This document shows, one piece after another, positions 1 through 9,700 of a stretch of DNA of 59,628 nt. Source of the stretch: Ectocarpus siliculosus (taxonomy: Eukaryota > Sar > Phaeophyceae > Ectocarpales > Ectocarpaceae); contig FN647849.1 of the NCBI GenBank assembly GCA_000310025.1, positions 361,400 through 421,027 on the forward strand, given 5' to 3'. The notes below the pieces were generated by a model, which saw only the letters and a program-made list of their open reading frames with translations, made no database searches and had not been told where the DNA came from. Made by a program: the position numbers and the translations under genes. Every line of letters starts with the position of its first letter. Within the stretch, counting starts at the first letter, position 1.

Positions 1-427
1 ACCAAAAAAAAGGTGTAGGCAGGGGGCCCGGGGTTTTTGGGGGGTATCCCCAAGAGGTGTACGTAGGTAGGGAGGGTGTCCCCAAAAAGGGGGTTTTGAA
101 AAAAGGGGGGACCCGGGGCCCCCCCCTTTCTTTCACCCATAGGGAAAAAAGGTTTTGGGTGTTCCCCCTTTTTCAGACCCCGTTAATTGGGGGGGACCCC
201 CTGACCGCGGGCGCCAAAAAAAAATGAAACCCCGGGGTGGCCCCGAAAAGCTTTAAAAACCCCCCCCCCCCCTGGGAGGTTGGAAAAAAACCCCCGCCCC
301 GGCCCCCTTTTTTTCCCCCCCCCCGCAGGAAAGGCCCCCCCCCCTTTTTTTTCCCCCGGGCGCCCCCTCAAAATTTGGGCCCGACCCCCCCCCCCCCCCC
401 CCCCCCCCCCCGTCCCCCCCGCCTCAG
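1..427. other. homopolymer-rich low-quality edge
   Basis: The stretch consists of runs of G, C, A and T (for example a C-run of about 25 near 386-411) with almost no ordinary sequence. Open frames here code only Pro/Gly/Lys/Phe runs and are not credible genes. The most likely explanation is poor base calling or consensus at a contig end or beside a gap. The C-rich stretch ending in CAG at 425-427 could still be the polypyrimidine tract and acceptor of the exon that follows. Confidence 0.7.
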
Positions 428-1357
428 ATGCGACTAGGTCGAATTTTCACTGCGGCGGCAAAGGGCAAGAACCCCGACCCCGGAACCTTCTACTCGGTCG
501 AGAACGCACCCGACCCTCTCGCCTCCCCCGGCGCTGCGGGGTCTTCGCAGCCCGCGTACGGCGGTGGGTACGGTGGCGGTGACGCCGGTTTCGACATCTC
601 CAACGGTTACAACGGCGGTGGCGGCGGGTTTACGGCGAGGGCGGAGGGTTGGCGGGAAGGGGAGGGCTCCGCGGGGGGATGGGGGGGGGGTGAGCGCCCG
701 CCGCCGCCGCCGCCGACCTCCGGCTCTAGAGATTACGAGGCGGAGATGCGTGTCGAGAGCGGTGAGGGTGAGGCTAGCTTTGACGGTCGCCTGTACAGCG
801 GTAGTAGTGGTGGCGGCGGTGGTGCGTCGTTCGGCGTTGAGACAACGTTCTGCGCGAATGGTGCTGATGATGACTCGGCAGGGGGGGGAATGGGTGGGAG
901 TGGCGGCTGTAGGGATGATGACGGTGGTGGCCATGGAATAGCGTTAGGCGGGGGTGATTTTCGCGCTCAAGAGAGGGAAGAAGTGGAGGCAGAGGAGATA
1001 TTGGAGCCATTTGCTGAGAGGCGAAGCTGGCCACCGCAGCCTCCGGATTTCCCTTGCCGTGCCCATGATGATGGTGGTGTTTCGCGTAGTTCTGATCCTC
1101 CCGGTGGTTGTGATGGCGCCATTGTTGGAGGGATCTCCGGTATCTCCGGTATCTCCGGCGGAAGCCTCAGTGACAGTGACAGTCATCAAGGCCTTCCGCG
1201 GTATATGGATGGCCGGGCAGGGGTGCGAGGCGACATAGGGCAGGGTCAAGGGGAGGAGATGATGTCTCGCCCTGACGTTTTGCCAGAAAGAAGCTTCTTC
1301 GGGAGACGCGGGGCGGCGGAAGACGATTGGAGAGACCCTGGTGCTGCTACACCGTAG
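428..1357 (+). CDS. probable terminal exon of an unknown Gly/Asp-rich protein
   Basis: A 309-codon open frame runs from a point just after a pyrimidine-rich CCCCCCGCCTCAG acceptor-like sequence to a TAG. The product is rich in Gly, Ser, Asp, Glu and Pro, with GGGYGGGD-like and PPPPPPT stretches, acidic patches (EREEVEAEEILEPF) and a short GISGISGIS repeat. It has no hydrophobic segment and no domain I recognise. Such composition is typical of a disordered C-terminal tail. The ATG at 428 coincides with the putative acceptor, so it need not be the true start; upstream exons would lie outside the window or in the poor sequence at 1-427. Antisense frames in the same interval are Arg/Thr-rich shadows. 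Confidence 0.45.
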   Translation: MRLGRIFTAAAKGKNPDPGTFYSVENAPDPLASPGAAGSSQPAYGGGYGGGDAGFDISNGYNGGGGGFTARAEGWREGEGSAGGWGGGERPPPPPPTSGSRDYEAEMRVESGEGEASFDGRLYSGSSGGGGGASFGVETTFCANGADDDSAGGGMGGSGGCRDDDGGGHGIALGGGDFRAQEREEVEAEEILEPFAERRSWPPQPPDFPCRAHDDGGVSRSSDPPGGCDGAIVGGISGISGISGGSLSDSDSHQGLPRYMDGRAGVRGDIGQGQGEEMMSRPDVLPERSFFGRRGAAEDDWRDPGAATP

Positions 1358-2454
1358 AAGATGTGCGTTGTTGTTTGACAGGGAGAGACAGAGGGATGAG
1401 AAAAGGTTGTGGTGTTGGTACAGTAGTTGATTGTTGTGTCGAACCCCTTAGCTAATAGTGCTTGAAAGTCGGAGAGGTAATCTGTTTGCCCAAGCATGTA
1501 TCTGCTCCTGCATGGTCTTAGTGTTGTTATACACATTTTTACTTGTTGTGTTTTAGGTTGGATGTACAGTAGGCGTATGTGCGTGGAAGGAAGTTCGCGG
1601 GTGGTTTGTGTTGTGGATGAACGGTGATGAAGAAATGCACCGAGCGAACGAAGGAAAACATGTCCCCGGAGACACGTTGAGGCTATCGTACGGCTTTTGT
1701 CGAAGCCGAGGGTTGACACATCAAGAACACACTTACCGAATCTCTTTAAATATTTATTTCATCCCAGTCTGAACACAATATACCCTATCAAACCCTGACT
1801 ATAGCCCAAACACCACGGATGATGTGAGGTCCGTGCACCTTGGATATAGATGTGGCGGGTGCTAGTCTTAGGGTTGACACATGCTAGATCATGCTGCATG
1901 CATGTGGAGGCAAGGCGTGCTGTTGTATTTCAACACGGAGACCACCCAATTCTGCCGAGTGGTTGCGAACTACAGAGTACAACCGGAATCAAGGAACGAT
2001 ACATTACCTCTACGTTGTGATAGCAGTGAAGTGATACTGGACGGCCCTTTTTTCTGCACAGTTTTTCACGTGCAGTTTTTACACGTGAAGACAACAAGTA
2101 GTTGAACCAGCATGCCACCACCCAATGATCTGTGACCCACCGCTGCAGCCAGTGCCACCCATCATCACCTCCGGTATGAACATCAAACCCCTCTCCTCGG
2201 TTGCATTCTTTATCCAACATGCTGTTTACTTAAAAAACCCTCCATCAACAACGCATCGATCAGACCGCAGAAGAACGATCCTCAAATCGTTCCGAGCGGG
2301 GCCACCGCATCCTCAACTGCTGATGCGGCGTATTTAGATTTACAACCATCCGGTCCGGCCACAGCGACCAACCATCGCGTGCACGAGAGCAAAGAAGACG
2401 TAATCCAGGCTCGAGCAAGGAAAGAAAGAGTGCGACGCGTACCCGGCAACAATC
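1358..2454. other. intergenic, no feature recognised
   Basis: AT content rises after the 1357 stop. I see no convincing exon, repeat array or RNA gene. Short open frames on both strands lack splice context and family resemblance. The first few hundred bases are presumably 3' UTR of the preceding exon. Confidence 0.4.
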
Positions 2455-2959
2455 ATGGACGCCTCCGAGAGTGGTGACAGGCTGTCTTGCCCGAACAAGG
2501 TGCGAGTTTCTCGTTCAATGCGGTGCCAAAACTTGCAGCATGGGGCGCAAAGTTTTGGTTCCGATCACGTCGACAATTTGTTTGTTTCCGGAGGTGCTGC
2601 TGCTGGGCCCCTGCTGCTGTCGCCCCTCCCTGTTCGGTGTGACAGATGTTGGATAGTTGCTGAGAAATACCGAAAGGAAATGCTTGCTGTCATTGTGGGT
2701 GTGAGCTTTCCCCCTGGGTGCCAACGGGTAGGGTGGCTTGAACAAGCCATCTGCTCCTCCTGGGCTGTATGTATGCACGTGTTGGAGGACCCTCTTGGCG
2801 CCTGTGCGCGATGGTGCACCAGTACGTACCGGTACAATAGCACCATTGGTGTTCTGCACTGCTGTGCGTTGCTCCTTTCACGCGCGGTCTCAGATTTGTT
2901 CGGGGGTTCTTGTTCCAAATTCATCGCTCGTCAAGAAAAGAGTCAGCTCGCCGGAGAAG
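2455..2959 (+). CDS. possible pair of 5' exons, gene unknown
   Basis: An ATG at 2455 opens 15 codons (MDASESGDRLSCPNK) that end exactly at an AAG/GTGCGA donor-like site at 2499. A second candidate exon at 2894-2959 follows a TCTCAG acceptor, has 22 codons in phase 0 (beginning ICSGVLVPNSS) and ends at AAG/GTGTAC. The two join without a frame problem and could be the start of the unknown gene at 6775-14666. A phase-0-to-phase-1 exon would still be missing between them and 6286, and the transposon at 3577-5347 lies between. No homology supports this; it rests on splice-like sites and an open frame. Confidence 0.2.
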
Positions 2960-2997
2960 GTGTACCCTACACATCAGTAACAATCGTACCGAGATTG

Positions 2998-3063
2998 GCC
3001 TGTACAAGACGACGTCAGCCGTTCCTTCTTGCCTGTACAAGACGACGTCAGCCGTTCCTTCTT
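2998..3063. repeat. 33-bp tandem duplication
   Basis: Two adjacent identical 33-bp units begin GCCTGTACAAGACGACGTCA. There are no mismatches, so the duplication is recent. It lies in noncoding sequence about 0.5 kb before the transposon at 3577. Confidence 0.9.
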
Positions 3064-3576
3064 TCATACTTGAAGTGAAAGTTTAGTGCGTGAGTTGGTG
3101 TCCAGTGCGCTGTTTCACGTCGCAACCGGAGCTTTACAGGAAGCTAATCGATCAACGGAAAGTCAAGTATAAAGCTGCTGTACGCTCCTACATCGTACAC
3201 GCAGTCAAAGGTAGACTGCTGTACCAGTTGAAGTTTAGACGTTTATTAGAACCCTGTATTGTAGGCCACACTAGATGCCACACCCCAGTACCGATCTTCA
3301 AAGCTCGGTTAATTTCCACGGCGAAGAGGATATGCATGAGCACACTTTTTCGGAAAGCTCTCGGCGAGACGGCTTCACGCCAAGCCGTCGCCGTTCAGCT
3401 TCTGCTGTGGAGAAAATCTAGGGGGCGTGATATCTACAGTATATGTGCACTGCAGTTGCAAGGCGAGGTCTACTAGCAGTAGTATTGAGGGAAGAGAGCT
3501 ACAGCAGTAGCTTACTGTCTTCGCAGAGAGCCACCCTACGGCGGTGCAAAGACGGCAGTAAGGGCTTGTACCGTAA
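3064..3576. other. noncoding, no feature recognised
   Basis: There is one 128-codon open frame starting near 3090 without family resemblance or clear splice sites, and CAGCAGTAG-type words near 3476-3510 that recur across the window. Nothing further is supported. Confidence 0.35.
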
Positions 3577-4349
3577 TACAGAACGCGCCACCACTTAAGA
3601 ACTTAACAGTTAAGAGCTTGAGCCTAAAAAAATCCAAAAACTAAGAACATGGCCATAAGAACATGTGCTCAGTTCTGACGTCGTATAAGAACTAGAACCC
3701 GCCTTAGTAGTGTACCAATGCTCACACAGATAAGAACGGAGCCCAACACACGGGCGGCTGCAACATAAGAACGCGAGATAAGGTGGCGGGGGTGACCCCA
3801 ACAGCAGTTAGTTTCAGATTCGAGGGGTGGGGGGGGGGGAGGGGCACCCCGTGAAATATTCTTGCACGTGCCGAGGGAGGTGACCGATGTACACACACAG
3901 TGTACCCCCCTCTGCGAGGCATTTCGTGTGCTCGTGGTGCTGGGTGCGTTCCACGCTGCGTGTATGCTGATCACGCAATGGGTTGGGGCAGCCATGGAAA
4001 TTCTCGACAGCCGCGAGGAGTACCGGTTTCGCCTTTTCGAGAAGTGCGGCATGGCGATGACTGTTGGCCGTTCGGGCGATGACCGAATCAACTTGGAGGG
4101 TTTGGACAAACCGTATACCTTCATGGACGCCGAGGACTCCAGCGATGACGAGGGACCTCTAGAGCCTGGGGAGGGTGCGGGGGGAGGGGGTGACCAGAGG
4201 TTTGAGGGAGACGGAGACACCGGCAGGGAGGGCATGGAGGACGGCGGGTCCAGCGACGAAGACGATCACGGCAAGTTGGATGGTCACCAGACTCTTTGTA
4301 TTTTGTCGTTGTTGTTGCCGTTGCTGTTGCTGTTGCTGGTGCTGTTGCT

Positions 4350-4385
<36 letters not shown>

Positions 4386-5347
4386 ATTGTTATTGTTATT
4401 GTTACTGCTGTTGCTTCCATGGATGTTTCATGTTGAGGAAACTAACTTTCTGACGACGGTGATGTTACTGCGTGATTCAATGCCGATCTCTGCAGACACG
4501 GCCCGCGGCCAGAACGACGAGCTGAGTCTTCTGGACGAAGACGACACCATGGACCCGGCCCATGAGATTCACGGCATGCAGATTCCCGACGGTTTTCGCC
4601 TTCAAGAGGCTACTCCCGGTGTTGTTGATAATTCGTTTACTGCAGCGTGGAGTACTAGTTAGGCTGAGCCTAGGTTGGTTCGGTGGGCTGATGACTCGGC
4701 AGTCTCAGGAGCTACCCGTCACCTTTACGACTACCGTGTGCATTTCGAGCTAGACCAAAGTACACGCAGCATGAAGCTGCCGTTGGAGAAGTACAGTGAA
4801 GATGCGGATGCGGTGGTAGGGTCGTGGGTTTTGCTGGAGGGGGGCACCGTAGAGGAGGGGGGAGATCCTACCATCGCAGAGCAGGGGAGAGATCCGGCCA
4901 CAAGCATTACAGTCACAACGGGAGGAGTTACTAGAGCGGGGAGGACACGCACGCCCAACGTGACCCTTGTGGACCATTAAGCAGTTGAATGTTGCCTATG
5001 ATACCTCTTCTTACGGCGATGCCGCGTCTGTCTGCCCTTCTACTTTACAGTGATCGCGGAAGCTGCAGTGCGTTCGATCCGGAGGTCCTGTTGAACGATA
5101 GTTTTTTGCTGGTGTCAAACACTCTACTTTCAAGTGTCACGTTGATGTTCATCCGCATTGACCTCCGTCCTGTGCATGGAGTACAGTAGTCGGCGTAGAA
5201 ATAAGAGCAAGGACCCCAATTATCGTAGGTGGATACCTGCTCCAAATAAGAACTCGGCAAATAAGAACATGTGCTCGGTTTGGAGCAACCAATAAGCGTC
5301 GCGCCTCACGCAAAATAAGCGGTTCTTAAGTGGTGGCGCGTTCTGTA
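3577..5347 (+). mobile_element. DNA transposon with 26-bp TIRs, degenerate
   Basis: The left end at 3577-3602 (beginning TACAGAACGCGCCACCACTT) is the exact reverse complement of 5322-5347. Inside each end lie repeated ATAAGAAC words; the 16-mer ATAAGAACATGTGCTC occurs identically and in the same orientation at 3655-3670 and 5261-5276. Such subterminal repeats are typical transposase-binding sites of cut-and-paste elements. The interior carries a broken coding region (3994-4977). No clear target-site duplication is visible: the flanking 3-mers AAT and AGT differ by one base. The superfamily cannot be assigned from what remains. The right TIR is immediately followed by the hairpin at 5348-5428. 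Confidence 0.85.
3994..4977 (+). pseudogene. decayed transposon protein, frameshifted
   Basis: The first coding block runs from ATG 3994 (MEILDSREEYRFRLFEKCGM) into an acidic Asp/Glu/Gly-rich tail and stops at a LDG/gtcacc donor-like site near 4280. A possible intron with a (TTG)n tract (about 4345-4410) and a CTGCAG acceptor at about 4495 follows. The next block (starting DTARGQNDELSLLDEDD) reads HGMQIPDGFRLQEATPG, then moves to another frame (VLVRLSLGWFGG, about 4650-4700), then to a third (LYDYRVHFELDQSTRSMKLP ... VGSWVLLE, ending at 4977). The sense of the text carries across two apparent frameshifts, so this looks like one C-terminal region of a transposon-encoded protein that has decayed. 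Its lack of a full catalytic domain suggests an internally deleted, non-autonomous copy. I do not know the family. Confidence 0.55.
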
Positions 5348-5428
5348 GTCGGAGAGATGACACCGGGTGCGATCGTGTTTTTTTGAGTTCGTCTGTTTTT
5401 ATCGCACACCGGCGCCATCTCTCCGACC
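5348..5428. repeat. foldback hairpin abutting the transposon
   Basis: GTCGGAGAGATGACACCGG at 5348 pairs with CCGGCGCCATCTCTCCGAC ending at 5428, giving a stem of about 25 bp with a few mismatches around a T-rich loop of about 27 bases. A third copy of the arm in the second orientation (CCGGTGCCATCTCTCCGAC) lies at 6110-6128, so 5348-6128 is also bracketed by inverted repeats. Related phrases (CACCCCGGTNCNATC...CCGACCG) recur near 5476-5500 and 6092-6115. It may be a small foldback element or the end of a larger element into which the TIR transposon inserted. Confidence 0.7.
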
Positions 5429-6285
5429 TCGGTGCGGAAATGCAATTAAATCCATTCGTTTAGTTTTTTCAAGGCACCCCGGTTCCATCTCCCCGACCGA
5501 TACCATAGTCTTGATACCAGTGTAGGCGCATATACCCACGCACACACACGGTATGTCGGGGGTGGGGAGCAGCAAGAGGAGTAGACGGACTTGTGACACA
5601 TCGCTATGTAGTTGACAAAGCTATGATCAGGGATAACCACACTTGTAGGTACCGTTGTTGCTGGTTGGAAGCACACCGGAAACGGCAACGTAGGCTGGTA
5701 CGGCTGGTACGTATCAGCTTTCCATGCAGCGAGTGATCTTCTGTTTGATCCGAGTGTGGCTATGGCGTGACGACAACGTAAGGTCGCGGCTTGTACGTTG
5801 TGTGTTTGGTTGAGTGCACGATTGGCGACTTCCATACCAATTAATGATGAAAACAACTATTAGCATCCCGCGTGAACCGCGACCATGCATATACGTAAAA
5901 GTACATACAGGAGTGGCGCTCCGCTGACACCGTCCCCGCATGTAAAAGGTACGCACATGTACCTCACTCCGGCAGCTGAAAAGGACCTCAATCTCGGATT
6001 TGGGGGTCGCAGAGATCGCACCGGTGCAATCTCACGGACCCCGGATTGTAAATCGAATCAAATCCTGCCGTTCTTGTATCTTTTTGCGCACCCCGGTGCT
6101 ATCCCCCGACCGGTGCCATCTCTCCGACTAGTACGGTAGTTTTGTACCAAGTCTAGCGGTGACGTGTCCAAGAGTGCAGAGGGGGTCTGTAATTGTTTTA
6201 TTCGGTCTGGCAAAGCTCAGGCATGAAAAAATATTGTTTTGCTCATCACCTGAAGGCTGCTACAAGCAACCCGTTCTCCGTTCAG
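5429..6285. other. noncoding with degenerate copies of the hairpin arm
   Basis: This stretch holds the dispersed CCATCTCTCCGAC-type words described for the hairpin. I see no convincing exon. Open frames lack splice sites and family resemblance. Confidence 0.35.
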
Positions 6286-6315
6286 GCCCGCGAAGAAAAA
6301 GCATTGAAACGATAG
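6286..6315 (+). CDS. possible 30-nt exon of the unknown gene
   Basis: After CCGTTCAG, 30 bases end at ATAG/GTGCGG. Read with phase 1 in and phase 1 out they give PRRKSIETI and complete a D codon with the exon at 6775, so the text reads SIETIDELERIFANILTE. The upstream part of the same frame is open back to about 6159, so the exon could begin earlier. Support is only phase and plausibility of the joined text. Confidence 0.3.
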   Translation, partial: AREEKALKR

Positions 6316-6685
6316 GTGCGGACGTGGGGACAAAGCCAACCCACGACTATTCAGTAGGCAGAGTGTAGGGTATGCAAAGCATTAGTTGCGTGCCGATGCG
6401 CACGGCCTGAACACCTAAAACACGGATCATGTTTACATGATATCGAATGCCTGCTGCCTGTTTGGACTCGGCTAAAGCGTCCAAAAGGTAAGGAACCGAG
6501 ACCTTACGCCGGAGAACAGACGGGGGGCGAAGACAAACCACCCGCCCGCCACTAGACAGGCAATCACGAACATCCTCTACCAAATGATTCTTTGGCTACT
6601 CTTCTTCTGTGCGTGTCCCTTCTTCTTCACGCGACTCCCTCCCGTGCCTTGCTTAATGGCCGCCACTCTCTCCGGCGGCGGTGGA

Positions 6686-6721
<36 letters not shown>

Positions 6722-6774
6722 ACTGCTGCCTTCGCTCTCTGTTGGACGCCCGATGCGCGCGTAGCTTCCCCCAG

Positions 6775-9700
6775 ATGAGCTGGAGAGAATCTTCGCCAAT
6801 ATCCTCACGGAGAACGTGCAGGTATTCGGGATGCAGTGGTGCCGGGCGGTGTTGTCGTCACTCTAAAGAGTATGTCGCTAAAAAGGGGGGGGCGTAATCT
6901 TACTTTATGTTTTGCATGCCTTAGCGGTTAACCCCTTGACCACGCGTCCTCGATAGGACGAAGCATTGTTCCCACAGGACCGATCACAGATGGCTAAAGG
7001 GGGTAGGGGGGGGGGGGTGTACTCATAGTCGTGCATGCCGTAGTCGTTAGACCATTGGCCTCGCATCCCTACAAAACCGGGACGGAGCACGCCGGCTTCT
7101 CACCGGACCAGGGTCTTAAAGGGGGGAGGGCTAAACTGGGCCGGCCCACCGCTGCTGTATTGAATGTACTTGTTTTTTCCCGGCCCCATCCGGGTGGCTG
7201 GAAGGAGGAGCAAGAGGTGCGAACGGCTTAGGGTTGAGGGTTGTCTCGCACGACGCCGGTTTTCAGGGCGCGTGTGTGCCTCCCAAGGCGACCCCATACC
7301 TTTGTGGCCCGCATATCAACTGGGCTTCGTCTCTCTCTCTCGATCTCTCTCTCCCGCAACACTGAGTTTCCTGGACCGTTTCCATTGGTTGTTGCCCTGC
7401 TGCTGCTTGTTTCTGGTTGTTGTTGCTGGTTGTTGCTGCCGCTTGTTGCTGCTGTTGCATTAGGTTTTGGCGCGAGACCTGCTGCATATGCAAGGGATGC
7501 TCAACGGACATCTCACAGAGGAACAAGCCGCGCACTTAAAAGGTAACTATACGTCGTCAATACTTGACACCCCTCCATGGTATAGAAGTATCATTTTCCG
7601 CTCTCGCTACGCACGCAAAAGCTGCTGCGCCCGCGGATGCTGCAGCACTCATGTTTGTCTTTATTGGCATTGGCCGCGCTAACCGTCTGACCAATGACAA
7701 CATGTCAGTCTCCGTGCGGCTGAAACAGCCAACGATTCTATAGGCCATGATCTGGGTTTGCGTGTGTTTTGGAAGCTGTTTTGTTTGCAAACTGTTGGTG
7801 AATGCGCAGCTGGTGCGGGTGCCGCTGGCATGTAAACGAAAGCAGCCTACCTCACCGCAAAAAGTGGCAACGGTACCCCCTCGAGAATATAAGTAAGTAA
7901 GTCCGAGAAAAGCACCTCCCTCTGAAGACATGCAAATACCAGGACCGTGTTCAAAGGTGGGGCATATGTATCCCTCAACGAAACCCCAGGCGTTTGGCGA
8001 TGTCCTCCCTAGGAGAGTTAGCGCTGCTTTGGGTCAGTAGCCGATGACCCAAAGGCAACCATCGAAAGATTCACCCCACAGGTGTTGGACAGCAAAACGC
8101 AAGAATGATGAACAGCTTCTGGTCCATCTTTGTGAAACGTACGTAGCCTGGGCCGACGAGAACCTGGCGTATCGCTCCGTCCCGTCGATGCGAGGTCAGT
8201 GGTCTAACATCGACGGCATGCGTAAGCGTGAGTACACCCCCCCCAAGAGCCGATGCCGATACCGAAATGATTTGTGTCCCCCTAGGTAACAATGCTCCGT
8301 CCTCTCGAGGACGAGTGGTCAATGGCCTAACCGTAAAGGCATGCAAAACATGACCCCCCCACACACAAACATACCGGCGCGCAGCAAGCAGAATTGCTCT
8401 CGAGCTGGGGCCACGGCAGGAAATCATCACGGCCGGCATTAGCCCGCTGCTTGTGCTGGACGAGGTCATCGGTAGGCGATTGGCCTTGCAGCTCGACCGC
8501 ATGGGATATGTGGTGCGTTTTCTCGTCGAGAGGTGTTCGTGACGTGTAGCCTTTGTCCCTTCTTTTGTGCGTTCCTGTTCGTGCAGCATCTTTTAGGAGG
8601 GGGTCGTACCCTGCTGTGGTGGTGTATGGAGTTTGTAGCAGCTATTGTTACTGTTTTCATCAGGTCATTGTCATCGCCGGTTGCTGCTGGCCGTAAAAGA
8701 GGCGTGGGTAGTTTAACCATGTGGCACCTTCGAGCCTTCTCGTTTCACCACCACCGTCACCAGTCAGCGAAGATGGAGGATCTGCACGTCTGACGACACG
8801 TGTTTCTCTCTTTTGGGTCCAGCCGGCCGAGCAAGCAGCGCGGCCTCTTTTTTCCCGTCACAAGGTTCTCTAGCGACCTTGTAGATTAATCATCTGATAG
8901 ATGTGACACCTCCTTTTCTTCTTGCAATAAACACAACGACTCCATCCATCTCTATCCACAGTGCAGGACAAACTAGCAATGAATCCACAGCGCGCTACCT
9001 GTGTTTCTCCACAGAACAAAGAGTCCAGGATGAATTAGCGATGAATTCATAGCGTAGCGGAAGGCCTCCCTGCGTTTCCACGGTTCCCTTTTTTTAGTTT
9101 TTTTCGTCTCTTTATGCACGAGCAGGGACGGAGGCTCGTGATCTATGAGGCCAGCGGGGGTAGGCACGAGCTGTCAATACGGGAGGCCATCTCGCTCCTG
9201 CCGCTTTGCCGAGAGCTGCACATACCGTCGACCGTGTGAGTGAAGAGCGATGAATGTTTGTTGGCCCTGGCTCTGTGTGTCGTGGACTTTATGCCTACGG
9301 TTTGGGTTGGCGCTGGCTCGGTGTGTCGTGGGCATGCTTGCGGTATGGGTCAGTGTGAGTGAAAATCGAGAGTATATGTTGGCGCTGGCTCTGTGTTTCG
9401 TGGGCATGCGTGCGGGGGTAAACAAAAAAAAAGTGGGACAGGCCTTGTAGATCGTCACAGCAGTTTCGTGCGATGTGTGCTCGAGGTGGTGCGCCTAGTT
9501 TCGACCAGATGGTACGTTCATTGGCTGAGTCAGGTTTTGTTTGTGGTTGCTCTTTGCTGTGTTGTCGTATTTTGGTGTTGTGGGTGGTTTGCTAGTGTCG
9601 TTGTTGCTTCTGCAGAACGGGCCCGGAGATCAGAAGCGTCAAATTCGGGTCGAGGCTCAGATAATATTTCATCTCCACTGTCGAGCAGAGGTTATTATAG

